Shown piece after piece: positions 8,275 to 14,993 of a DNA stretch of 19,061 bases (positions within the stretch are counted from its first letter, which is position 1; the number at the start of each line of letters is the position of its first letter). A program made the translations under genes and the position numbers. Origin of the DNA: JALYIM01 sp040003205 (GTDB lineage Bacteria; Acidobacteriota; Terriglobia; Terriglobales; Acidobacteriaceae); NCBI GenBank assembly GCA_040003205.1, contig JBDUDA010000026.1, positions 1 to 19,061 on the forward strand, written 5' to 3'. The notes below the pieces were generated by a model, which did not search any database, was not told the origin of the DNA, and worked only from the letters and a program-made list of their open reading frames with translations.

Positions 8275-9057
8275 ATGGAATTCATTTCGCCCTCGGAATT
8301 CGCCAAAGAAAAGATTCAAGCGGTGCAGGATTATGCCGTGCTCGCAGGGCAATCCATTGCGAACCTGTTCCGGCATCCCCGCTATTTCGGGGACATGGCG
8401 CAGCAGGCTGATCTGATCGGCGTCGGCTCGCTGCCAATCGTTATACTCACAGGCCTTTCCATCGGCGCGGAATTGGCGCTCAACAGCGCGAATACTCTGC
8501 AACGCTTTGGATCGCTCTCGCTCATCGGGCAATTGGTCTCGGTGGGGATGGTGCGTGAGTTGGGTCCGATCATTACCGGATTGATGGTGACTGGAAGAAA
8601 CGCATCGGGAATGGCGAGCGAACTTGGGTCAATGGTGGTAACGGAGCAGATCGATGCCATGCGGGCTCTGGGCACCGATCCCATGAAGAAACTGGTGACG
8701 CCGCGAGTCGTTTCCACGGTCTTCATGTTGTTTTTCCTTACCATCATTTCTGATCTGCTGGGCCTGTTCGGCGGCTCCATTGTCTCAACTCTGATGTTTG
8801 GGCTGGACTGGCATCAGTACTGGAGCAGCGCATATCAGTCTTTGATTTTTCAGGACGTTTTCATGGGCCTGGTCAAGCCCGTTTTATTTGGTTTTATCAT
8901 CGCAACCGTTGGCTGTTATTACGGCATGACGGCGCGGGGAGGAACTCAGGGCGTCGGCCGCGCTACGACCCAGGCAGTGGTAGCGGCATCTGTTCTAATT
9001 CTGGTGGTGGACCTGGTTGTGACTAAATTGCTGATGACTCTGTTTTCCTATCGCTGA
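8275..9057 (+). CDS. mlaE: MlaE-family lipid ABC transporter permease
   Basis: This 260-residue permease has the expected MlaE/YrbE length. Several membrane helices surround the family-defining cytoplasmic segment, here VRELGPIITGLMVTGRNASG followed by MASELGSMVVTEQIDAMRAL. Characterised Mla-type permeases move glycerophospholipids between outer and inner membranes in diderm bacteria, working with an ATPase (MlaF) and a substrate-binding MCE protein (MlaD). The ATPase gene follows after only 3 bases, so the two are one operon. No MCE-domain gene is present in the window, so the binding protein must be encoded elsewhere. The Shine-Dalgarno before ATG 8275 is weak, but the start matches the usual protein length. 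Family is confident; substrate and direction are inferred. Confidence 0.92.
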   Translation: MEFISPSEFAKEKIQAVQDYAVLAGQSIANLFRHPRYFGDMAQQADLIGVGSLPIVILTGLSIGAELALNSANTLQRFGSLSLIGQLVSVGMVRELGPIITGLMVTGRNASGMASELGSMVVTEQIDAMRALGTDPMKKLVTPRVVSTVFMLFFLTIISDLLGLFGGSIVSTLMFGLDWHQYWSSAYQSLIFQDVFMGLVKPVLFGFIIATVGCYYGMTARGGTQGVGRATTQAVVAASVLILVVDLVVTKLLMTLFSYR

Positions 9058-9060
9058 CCT

Positions 9061-9909
9061 ATGGCCACGCCTCCATTTGCGATTGAGCAGCCTCTGCCTG
9101 TGACGCAGAACGCTCCCACCGACGTGATTGTGTTCAAGAACGTTTCGATCGCTTTCGAAGAGAAGCTGGTACTTGAAGAGATTTCTTTTCGCCTGGCAAA
9201 AGGGGAAACCAAAGCGATTTTTGGCGTTGCCGGCTCGGGAAAAAGCACCCTGTTGAAGTTGGCTCTGGGCCTGATGAAACCCGACTCCGGCCATATCTAC
9301 GTGCTGGGCGACGATGTTACGCAGATGTCGGAAAATGCTCTGTTTGAACTGCGGCGGCGAATCGGAATTGTGTTCCAGGAGAGCGCGCTCTTCGATTCGC
9401 TTACCGTCAGGGAAAACGTAGCCTTCCGGCTGCTGGAAGAGGCTTCCGCCTCGGAAGATGAGATAGAAAAGAGAGTGCGAGAAGCGCTGAGTTTCGTCGA
9501 GCTCGAGCATACAGTGGATAAATTTCCGTCAGAACTTTCGGGCGGTATGCGGCGAAGAGTGGCCATTGCGCGGGCCATCATTACGCAGCCGGAGATTTTG
9601 CTCTACGATTCGCCGACCGGAGGGCTCGATCCGGTAACCTCGACAACGATTATTGAATTGATTGTGAAACAGAGGGACGTCTACAAAACTTCATCCTTGC
9701 TGGTCACACACCGTCTGCAAGACGCTTTCACCATGGCCAGCCATTATTTTAATCGCGAGAAGAATCGCATGGAACCGCTTGCTCCTAAGTCGAAAACCGA
9801 AGTTCCCCTCAGCTTTCTGATTTTGCGGGACGGCAAAATCATTTTTGATGGAGACGTGCAGGAATTGGCGCAATCAAAGGATGAGTACATTCGGGAATAT
9901 ATTGCTTAG
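9061..9909 (+). CDS. mlaF: MlaF-type ABC transporter ATPase with Ser at the catalytic Glu position
   Basis: This 282-residue ABC ATPase partners the permease encoded immediately upstream. Seen in order: Walker A GVAGSGKS (55-62), Q-loop Gln106, signature LSGGMRRR (159-166), Walker B ILLYD ending in Asp183, D-loop GGLDP (187-191) and H-loop His217. The residue after the Walker B Asp, normally the catalytic Glu, is Ser184 (codon TCG). Every other nucleotide-binding motif is intact, so this is not simple decay. A 60-residue C-terminal extension (about 222-282) follows the H-loop. The ATG at 9061 sits 3 bases after the mlaE stop with no separate ribosome binding site, implying translational coupling. 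The gene ends a plus-strand unit facing the convergent 10203-10658 gene. Confidence 0.92.
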   Translation: MATPPFAIEQPLPVTQNAPTDVIVFKNVSIAFEEKLVLEEISFRLAKGETKAIFGVAGSGKSTLLKLALGLMKPDSGHIYVLGDDVTQMSENALFELRRRIGIVFQESALFDSLTVRENVAFRLLEEASASEDEIEKRVREALSFVELEHTVDKFPSELSGGMRRRVAIARAIITQPEILLYDSPTGGLDPVTSTTIIELIVKQRDVYKTSSLLVTHRLQDAFTMASHYFNREKNRMEPLAPKSKTEVPLSFLILRDGKIIFDGDVQELAQSKDEYIREYIA

Positions 9910-9950
9910 GAACCGCCTCAGCGGCTAAATCCGTCCAAAGTCTGGAAGTT

Positions 9951-9976
9951 TGGCGCAGCGCTCAAGCGCTGCGCCA
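9951..9976. repeat. Perfect palindrome, copy 1 of a dispersed family
   Basis: TGGCGCAGCGCT (9951-9962) and AGCGCTGCGCCA (9965-9976) are perfect inverted arms around a CA spacer. The palindrome lies between two convergent genes and could act as a bidirectional transcription stop, but no T-run follows. A close relative lies at 10146-10165, which favours a REP-like repeat family. Confidence 0.8.
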
Positions 9977-10057
9977 CCTTTGAAACACAGTTTGCGGCCC
10001 AATGGCGCTTAGTTAAGAATCCGGTGCTCAATCCTCAAACTTAGCTCTGACGGTTTT

Positions 10058-10139
10058 GGGTCTGCAGTTCTGGGTCTGCAGTTCTGGGTCTGCAGTTTTG
10101 GGCCTGCTGTTTTGGGCCTGCAGTTCTGGGTCTGCAGTT
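10058..10139. repeat. 14-bp tandem repeat, about six copies
   Basis: The unit GGGTCTGCAGTTCT is repeated at 10058, 10072, 10086, 10100, 10114 and 10128. The last copy is 12 bp, and two copies carry GGGCCTGC variants. It is non-coding and lies between the two related palindromes, in the convergent spacer between mlaF and the hypothetical gene. Confidence 0.9.
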
Positions 10140-10145
10140 GGGTGG

Positions 10146-10165
10146 CGCAGCGCTTTAGCGCTGCG
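10146..10165. repeat. Palindrome, copy 2 of the same family
   Basis: CGCAGCGCT (10146-10154) and AGCGCTGCG (10157-10165) are perfect 9-bp arms around TT. The left flank continues the identity with the palindrome at 9951 (TGGCGCAGCGCT from 10143), while the right arm diverges after 10165. It lies 38 bp from the stop codon of the convergent hypothetical gene. Confidence 0.75.
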
Positions 10166-10202
10166 GTTCAGACAGGGCCATCAGGAGGCTTTAGGCGCTG
10201 AG

Positions 10203-10658
10203 CTATTTGGCCGCTTCCGCCATGGCTTTCAGGCGGTTGGCGACGTTTGCCTCGGTGCGCTGCAGGTGGGCGCGACTCTTCTCGGTACTATTAATCACAT
10301 TTTCAATGGTTAAGAACATGGTGGGACTTAACTTCTGCCGCAGTTCGGGCAGAAACGGTTTCACCTTGGCGAAAATTAAATACATTTCTCCCGAGGAGGG
10401 CGGCTCCAGGAAAAGGTCAGCGTTGAGAGCGCCGTGTTCGACCAGGGATGCTGCCATGCTCCAGTAGCCGGAGACTTGTCGCCACCAGTTATTTTCCTGG
10501 CTCCCGAAGTTCGCGGAAATTTTAGTAATTTCGTCGGCGCTTCGCGGCCAGAATGTCACCACCATCCAATTGCGCGCCTTGCGGAGTTCGGGCTCGCGGC
10601 GAAGGTCATAGAGTTTGAGAAGCAGATCCGCATCAGCGGCTGTGGCTTTGCCCGGCAT
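10203..10658 (-). CDS. Small conserved-looking hypothetical protein
   Basis: This 151-residue soluble protein has no signal peptide and no membrane helix. It is rich in Leu, Ala and charged residues and looks mostly helical, with aromatic clusters such as NWMVVTFWP and NNWWRQVSGYW in its first half and a basic, Ala-rich C-terminal helix. I do not recognise a named family, though the pattern reminds me of unnamed proteins in acidobacterial genomes; a search is needed to confirm that. The start is well supported: GGAGG lies 5 bases before ATG 10658. It follows the topA stop by 60 bp on the same strand and may be read from the topA transcript. Function unknown. Confidence 0.75.
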   Translation of the reverse strand: MPGKATAADADLLLKLYDLRREPELRKARNWMVVTFWPRSADEITKISANFGSQENNWWRQVSGYWSMAASLVEHGALNADLFLEPPSSGEMYLIFAKVKPFLPELRQKLSPTMFLTIENVINSTEKSRAHLQRTEANVANRLKAMAEAAK

Positions 10659-10718
10659 TGAAACCTCCAGAAAACGAACTTATTAATTTAAAGGAAAAAA
10701 CCATTCGAGGCACGGCAG

Positions 10719-13223
10719 CTATCCAACGGTTGCGCCCTGTGCTTCGATAGGCACTGGACGCTCATAATCGCAATCTTTTTTAGGACACGCAATCACTGGT
10801 CCAGACTTCAAAAATTTCTCGACCAGCATGTCGCCTCCGCAGGTTGGGCATTTCTCAGCAAGAGGTTTACCGGCGGAAGTGAACTTACATTTCGGATAAT
10901 TGCTGCATCCATAGAACGTGTTTCCCTTGCGCGCTTTTTTCTCTACCAGTCCACCGTCTTCGCATAGCGGGCACTTTACTCCGATGAAGTTCTGCTTAAC
11001 GTATTTGCACTCGGGGTATCCGCTACAAGCGGTGAACTCGCCGAAACGCCCGTGACGAATCATTAAGTTTCTTCCGCACTTCGGACAGGGTTCATCCAGC
11101 GGAATGTCTGGGACTTTCTTGCCCTGGTCGAGACGGCGGGTGGTTTTGCAATCGGGATATCCGGTGCAAGCCATGAATTGGCCGAAGCGCCCGCGCTTCA
11201 GGACCATGACGCGTCCGCAATTGTCGCAATATTCTTCCTGCGTAGTTTCCTGGACGTCGGCCGTGTCGAGGTCAGGCAGATTGATGGGATTTTCTTTCGT
11301 GAACGTGCAGCTTTCGGGATTTTCTTTGTCGTAGGAACTGCACGCGTAGAACGACCCGTGTTTTCCCCACTTGATGATTAGCGGAGATCCGCAGCGCTCG
11401 CACTTTTCGTCAGTCGGCTTTTCCATCCGCTTGACGTTCTCCATGTGCTTTTCGGCGTAGCGGAGGTCTTTGGTAAATTTCTTGTAGAAGTCGGCGAGCG
11501 TGTCAGTCCACTTTTCGGTGCCGTCTTCGATTTCGTCGAGGTCTTCTTCGAGCTTGGCGGTGTAAGCTACATCGAAAATCTCCGAGAAATTCGCCACCAG
11601 CAAATCTGTCACCACCAGGCCGATCTCGGTGGGAGTAAATTTGCCGCCGAGTTTCTGCACGTACTGGCGTTCCTGAATCGTGCTGATGATGGCCGAATAG
11701 GTGGACGGACGCCCGATGCCCCGCTCTTCCAGGTCTTTCACCAGTGAAGCTTCGTTGTAACGCGGCGGAGGCTCGGTGAAATGCTGCTCCGGCTTGAGCT
11801 CTTTGAGCGTAAGTTTCTGGCCGGGCTCGAGCTGTGGCAACTTGTGCTTGAGTTCCTCTTCCTCTTCGTCTTTTACGTCTTTCGATTCTTCGTAAACTTT
11901 AAGGAAGCCTTCGAACTTGAGAACCGATCCGGTGACGCGGAACCAAAACGTTTCCGATTTCGATTTCGCATCTATATCCACCGTGGTCTGATCGAAGATC
12001 GCAGGGGTAATTTGCGAGGCTACAAAACGCTGCCAGATCAGTTTGTAAACTTTGTACTCATCTTCTTTTAAGTATTGCTTGATCTGGTCGGGATGGCGGA
12101 GCGCGGAGGTTGGACGAATGGCTTCGTGCGCGTCCTGGGTATTTTTCTTTGACTTGAAAGTATTCGCGGACTCCGGAAGATAATCCGCTCCGAACTGTGA
12201 CGTGATGTATTCCCGCACTTCGGCGAGCGCGTCGTTTGACACGCGCGTGGAATCGGTACGCATGTAGGTGATCAGTCCGACAACGCCTTCTTCGCCCAGT
12301 TCCGCGCCTTCATACAAACGCTGCGCGATCATCATGGTGCGTTTGACGCTGAAGCGAAGCTTGCGCGAAGAATCCTGTTGCAGCTTGCTGGTGGTGAAAG
12401 GCGCGGCAGCATTGCGGCGGCGCTCCTTGCGATCAACTGTGCGGACGACCCAGTCTGCGTTTTCCAATGCTACCCTAATCTTTTCAGCGTCTTCCCCATT
12501 GGTGACTTCGACCTTCTCTTCATTCTTACCGATAAATCGCGCGTCGAATGCAGGAGGCTTGGGTCCGGCGAGGTTCGCGTCAATCGTCCAATACTCCTGC
12601 TTTTGAAATGCCTTGATTTCGCGTTCGCGGTCAACGATTAGTCGCAGCGCAACAGTCTGAACTCGTCCGGCGGAAAGTCCGCGGCGAACTTTATCCCACA
12701 GCAGCGGAGAAACTTGATATCCCACGAGCCGGTCAAGAACACGGCGGGCCTGCTGCGCGTCTACGAGGTCGCGATTGATTTCGCGAGGATGCTCGAAAGC
12801 CTCGCGCACGGCGCGCTGAGTGATTTCATTGAAGGTGACGCGCTGGATGCGATCCCCATTACCTTCACTTTTAATATCTTTTTTATCTTTTTTGTCTTTT
12901 TTGCTTTTCTTCTTTCCCTTGCCGCTATCGCCCAGTTCGAACGCAAGATGCGCGGCCATAGCCTCGCCTTCGCGGTCAGGATCGGGAGCCAGATAGATGT
13001 GGTCCATCCCGACGGCCAGTTTCTTCAGCTTAGCGAGAACTTTCTCTTTGCCGGGGATGACAATGTATTCGGTGTCGAAGTTGTTATCTACGTCCACGCC
13101 CAGCGTGCTCTTGGGCAAATCCTTGACGTGTCCGTAGGACGCTTCGACGGTATATCCCTTACCCAGATATTTCTGGATGAGCTTAACCTTCCCGGGTGAC
13201 TCGACGATGACCAAGCCTTTCAA
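10719..13223 (-). CDS. topA: DNA topoisomerase I with five C-terminal zinc ribbons
   Basis: This is an 834-residue type IA topoisomerase, which relaxes negatively supercoiled DNA. The Toprim domain is at residues 1-145, with Glu8 and metal-binding DPDRE (81-85). The catalytic Tyr320 is in GLITYMRTDSTR. At the C-terminus are five Cys4 zinc ribbons (about 580-830), beginning at CERC, CDNC, CPKC, CPLC and CPTC; E. coli TopA has three. The start codon is TTG at 13223-13221, with GAGG 6 bases upstream, and gives the family-typical KGLVIVESPGK N-terminus. The usual SPAK is SPGK here. Residues 99-124 are a Lys/Asp-rich insert in the Toprim region made of KKD repeats. It lies downstream of dprA, as in many bacteria, but a four-helix-bundle gene intervenes. 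Confidence 0.97.
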   Translation of the reverse strand: MKGLVIVESPGKVKLIQKYLGKGYTVEASYGHVKDLPKSTLGVDVDNNFDTEYIVIPGKEKVLAKLKKLAVGMDHIYLAPDPDREGEAMAAHLAFELGDSGKGKKKSKKDKKDKKDIKSEGNGDRIQRVTFNEITQRAVREAFEHPREINRDLVDAQQARRVLDRLVGYQVSPLLWDKVRRGLSAGRVQTVALRLIVDREREIKAFQKQEYWTIDANLAGPKPPAFDARFIGKNEEKVEVTNGEDAEKIRVALENADWVVRTVDRKERRRNAAAPFTTSKLQQDSSRKLRFSVKRTMMIAQRLYEGAELGEEGVVGLITYMRTDSTRVSNDALAEVREYITSQFGADYLPESANTFKSKKNTQDAHEAIRPTSALRHPDQIKQYLKEDEYKVYKLIWQRFVASQITPAIFDQTTVDIDAKSKSETFWFRVTGSVLKFEGFLKVYEESKDVKDEEEEELKHKLPQLEPGQKLTLKELKPEQHFTEPPPRYNEASLVKDLEERGIGRPSTYSAIISTIQERQYVQKLGGKFTPTEIGLVVTDLLVANFSEIFDVAYTAKLEEDLDEIEDGTEKWTDTLADFYKKFTKDLRYAEKHMENVKRMEKPTDEKCERCGSPLIIKWGKHGSFYACSSYDKENPESCTFTKENPINLPDLDTADVQETTQEEYCDNCGRVMVLKRGRFGQFMACTGYPDCKTTRRLDQGKKVPDIPLDEPCPKCGRNLMIRHGRFGEFTACSGYPECKYVKQNFIGVKCPLCEDGGLVEKKARKGNTFYGCSNYPKCKFTSAGKPLAEKCPTCGGDMLVEKFLKSGPVIACPKKDCDYERPVPIEAQGATVG
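12876..12902. repeat. 9-bp microsatellite in topA encoding Lys-Lys-Asp repeats
   Basis: Three units of (A/G)TCTTTTTT, read on the coding strand as AAAAAAGAY, encode successive Lys-Lys-Asp triplets. Each unit has a run of six A. The repeat keeps the reading frame. It is slippage-prone, and loss or gain of a whole unit would only change the length of the insert. Confidence 0.9.
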
Positions 13224-13285
13224 TAGGTTCCTCGGTGTTCTTCTTCGTTTGTCCAGAAGCTAGCATGAATGCGGGATAGCAACAA

Positions 13286-13311
13286 GCTCTTGGCTCTTGG
13301 CTCTTGGCTTG
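13286..13311. repeat. 7-bp tandem tract GCTCTTG beside the four-helix-bundle gene
   Basis: Three exact copies of GCTCTTG (13286, 13293, 13300) plus a partial GCTTG lie between topA and the four-helix-bundle gene, 9 bases after the latter's stop. Read on the other strand it is an AGCCAA-type tract, resembling the one on the opposite side of the gene. Confidence 0.85.
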
Positions 13312-13319
13312 ACCCTTCA

Positions 13320-13694
13320 TCAAAAGCTAGGCTGCTGCAATGATGTCCTTATCCTTTGCGACAGCGGGTTCAGCATTCGCATGATCGAGCTTAACTCAGC
13401 ATCTAATCTTCCGAACTGGGCTGCGCTCAGAAGTCCTAAATCATGCGCTAATAAGAGGTGATACGAAAGCTCCGCGCCTGACCCCATCGCAATCTGAATG
13501 AAGCGCGCCATCTCTCCGTCGGATCTTCGGCCGCTACCCTCCGCAAGGTTCGCCGCGATTGAGGCACATGCGCGCCGCATCTGACTGGTCAATCCATATC
13601 TCTCGTCCGCAGGGAAGGCCCGCGTGTCGTGGTAAATGATAAGCGTTAAAGCATGTGCCTTCTGCCAGACATCGAGTTGCTTATAGTTCCGCAT
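13320..13694 (-). CDS. Four-helix-bundle protein (S23/IVS-encoded family)
   Basis: This 124-residue protein belongs to the four-helix-bundle family once called S23, often encoded in 23S rRNA intervening sequences but also scattered through genomes. Diagnostic features are the N-terminal YKQLDVWQKAH, then LTSQMRRACASIAANLAEGSG, and a late LSYHLLLAHDLGLLS. Its molecular function is unknown. I chose ATG 13694 because family members begin with a short lead before the LxVWxKA motif, and GAAAG lies just upstream. An in-frame TTG at 13712 would add six residues from repeat DNA. The gene sits in the usual dprA-topA pair, 40 bp after dprA and 96 bp before topA, with repeat tracts on both sides, so it looks like an insertion. 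Confidence 0.88.
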   Translation of the reverse strand: MRNYKQLDVWQKAHALTLIIYHDTRAFPADERYGLTSQMRRACASIAANLAEGSGRRSDGEMARFIQIAMGSGAELSYHLLLAHDLGLLSAAQFGRLDAELSSIMRMLNPLSQRIRTSLQQPSF

Positions 13695-13700
13695 TCTTTC

Positions 13701-13733
13701 GCCAAAAGCCAATAGCTAATGGCCAACAGCCAA
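13701..13733. repeat. Degenerate GCCAA/AGCCAA tract
   Basis: GCCAA or AGCCAA elements recur at 13701, 13707, 13721 and 13728, between the dprA stop and the four-helix-bundle start. Their orientation is opposite to the GCTCTTG tract at 13286-13311, so the gene is bracketed by inverted copies of a related simple repeat. Confidence 0.6.
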
Positions 13734-13734
13734 T

Positions 13735-14904
13735 TCAAAAACTCCTAACAAAATTCTTCCCCGGCAACTGCTTTACCTTTCCTGAGAGCTCCAACTCGAA
13801 CAATGCTGCGAAGATGTCTGAGGATGACAGGCCTGGAGCAAGGTGTTCCACGATTTCATCCAAATGGGTCGCTTCGTCAGCTTTCAGCATTCCGAATATT
13901 TTTTTCTCGTGCGGAGACGCTTCGGTTTCTCCAAATAGAGATGCGGTTTGCGATGTTTCCGATTCATGCTCACCTTCGGGACGCAGCGCCAGCCTCACCT
14001 CCACGGGCAGTTCCTCCCAGACGTCTTCCCACGTTGCTACCAACTTTGCACCTTGTTTTATCAGCGTGTTAGGCCCCCAGGAATTCTTGTTGGTGACGTT
14101 TCCAGGGACCGCAAAGACCTCGCGATTCTGCTCCAGCGCGCAGCGCGAGGTAATGCGTGTTCCGCTATATTCGGCGGCTTCGACCACGAGCACGCCGATG
14201 GAAATCCCGCTGATGATGCGGTTTCGAATGGGAAAATTTTGCGGCGCGGGGAACGTGCCTACGGGAAATTCAGAGATCACTGCGCCGCCGGTTGAAAGAA
14301 TTTGCTCTACCAGTCGGGTATTTTCTTTCGGATAGACCACGTCAGCTCCGGTGCCAAACACGGCCACTGTCTTGCCCTTGCCGGCGAGCGCGCCCCGGTG
14401 ACTGCATGTGTCCACGCCGCGCGCTAGTCCGCTAAAGATGACCAGGCCTCGAGACGCCAGATCACACGAGAGGCGCTCGGCCATTCCCGATCCGTAGGGC
14501 GTTGGATGCCTGGTGCCGACGACTGCAATCCCTGGCTGGGAAAGTGTTCCCGTCGCGCCCCGCACATAGAGGACGAGAGGGGGATCGTAAATCTGTTTAA
14601 GATGCGGCGGGTATTCTGGATTGCTGAAGGCCACGACCGTCACTTTGGCCGCCATTGCTTTGGCGAATTCGTCATTGGCAAGTTCCATGGCGCCGCCTGT
14701 GCCGAGGGCCTGTGCCGAGACCGCGCGAATTCCGGACGCTTCGAGTTCCGTCAACGACGCTCGAAATACCGCTTCAATGCCTCCGAAGAATTCGACCAGC
14801 CTGCGAGCTTTGCCCGCCCCCAGGCCTTCCGTTAATGACAGCGCCAGCCATTGCAGCGTCAGCGTTTCAATTTCATTTAATCGAGGAATGGTTATTTCGG
14901 ACAC
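13735..14904 (-). CDS. dprA: DNA-processing protein DprA/Smf
   Basis: DprA loads RecA on incoming single-stranded DNA during natural transformation. This 389-residue protein has an N-terminal helical part (about 10-70), the Rossmann-like core (about 95-300) with GIAVVGTRHPTPYG, FSGLARGVDTCSHRGAL, GTGADVVYP, FPIRNRIISG, SGTRITSRCALEQ and FAVPG, and a C-terminal winged helix (about 329-389). The start is GTG at 14904-14902, supported by GGAGGAG four bases upstream. A longer reading to 15117 would run through the ribosome binding site and overlap divergent mqnA, so I reject it. It heads a minus-strand series with the four-helix-bundle gene, topA and a hypothetical gene. Confidence 0.95.
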   Translation of the reverse strand: MSEITIPRLNEIETLTLQWLALSLTEGLGAGKARRLVEFFGGIEAVFRASLTELEASGIRAVSAQALGTGGAMELANDEFAKAMAAKVTVVAFSNPEYPPHLKQIYDPPLVLYVRGATGTLSQPGIAVVGTRHPTPYGSGMAERLSCDLASRGLVIFSGLARGVDTCSHRGALAGKGKTVAVFGTGADVVYPKENTRLVEQILSTGGAVISEFPVGTFPAPQNFPIRNRIISGISIGVLVVEAAEYSGTRITSRCALEQNREVFAVPGNVTNKNSWGPNTLIKQGAKLVATWEDVWEELPVEVRLALRPEGEHESETSQTASLFGETEASPHEKKIFGMLKADEATHLDEIVEHLAPGLSSSDIFAALFELELSGKVKQLPGKNFVRSF

Positions 14905-14931
14905 ACTTCTCCTCCCAACTTCCACAGGCGG

Positions 14932-14960
14932 ATATGAATAGAGCGGGAAACCGGTGTCAA
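14932..14960 (-). promoter_or_regulatory. Candidate dprA promoter
   Basis: On the minus strand a perfect TTGACA -35 (14960-14955) is followed after 17 bp by TCATAT (14937-14932), a weak -10. Transcription would start near 14925, about 20 bases before the GTG start of dprA. The intergenic space also holds the start region of divergent mqnA. Confidence 0.4.
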
Positions 14961-14993
14961 GGTCAGATGACACAAGTTTGTTAGGATTTGAGA

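Noticed and set aside
9951..9976. Classical rho-independent terminator after mlaF
   Set aside because: The hairpin is strong, but both flanks lack a T-tract, and a related palindrome occurs nearby. A repeat family fits better, though a termination role is not excluded.
10058..10139. Possible CRISPR array
   Set aside because: The 14-bp units are directly adjacent with no spacers and are too short to be CRISPR repeats.
10056..10313. Plus-strand 85-codon reading frame rich in Gly, Ser and Cys
   Set aside because: Its first third is the 14-bp tandem repeat and the rest is antisense to the well-started hypothetical gene at 10203-10658.
12876..12902. Programmed -1 frameshift site in topA (A-rich slippery heptamer)
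   Set aside because: In the topA frame the runs read as AAA AAA GAY, not as the A AAA AAG phase of the dnaX site. The downstream protein is normal in frame, so there is no need for frameshifting.
12714..13199. 161-codon hydrophobic plus-strand reading frame opposite topA
   Set aside because: It is fully antisense to the conserved Toprim region of topA; its Phe/Ile richness comes from the Lys/Asp codons of the other strand.
13695..13712. TTG start adding six residues to the four-helix-bundle protein
   Set aside because: The added codons are AGCCAA-repeat DNA. ATG 13694 gives the usual family N-terminus and has GAAAG just upstream.
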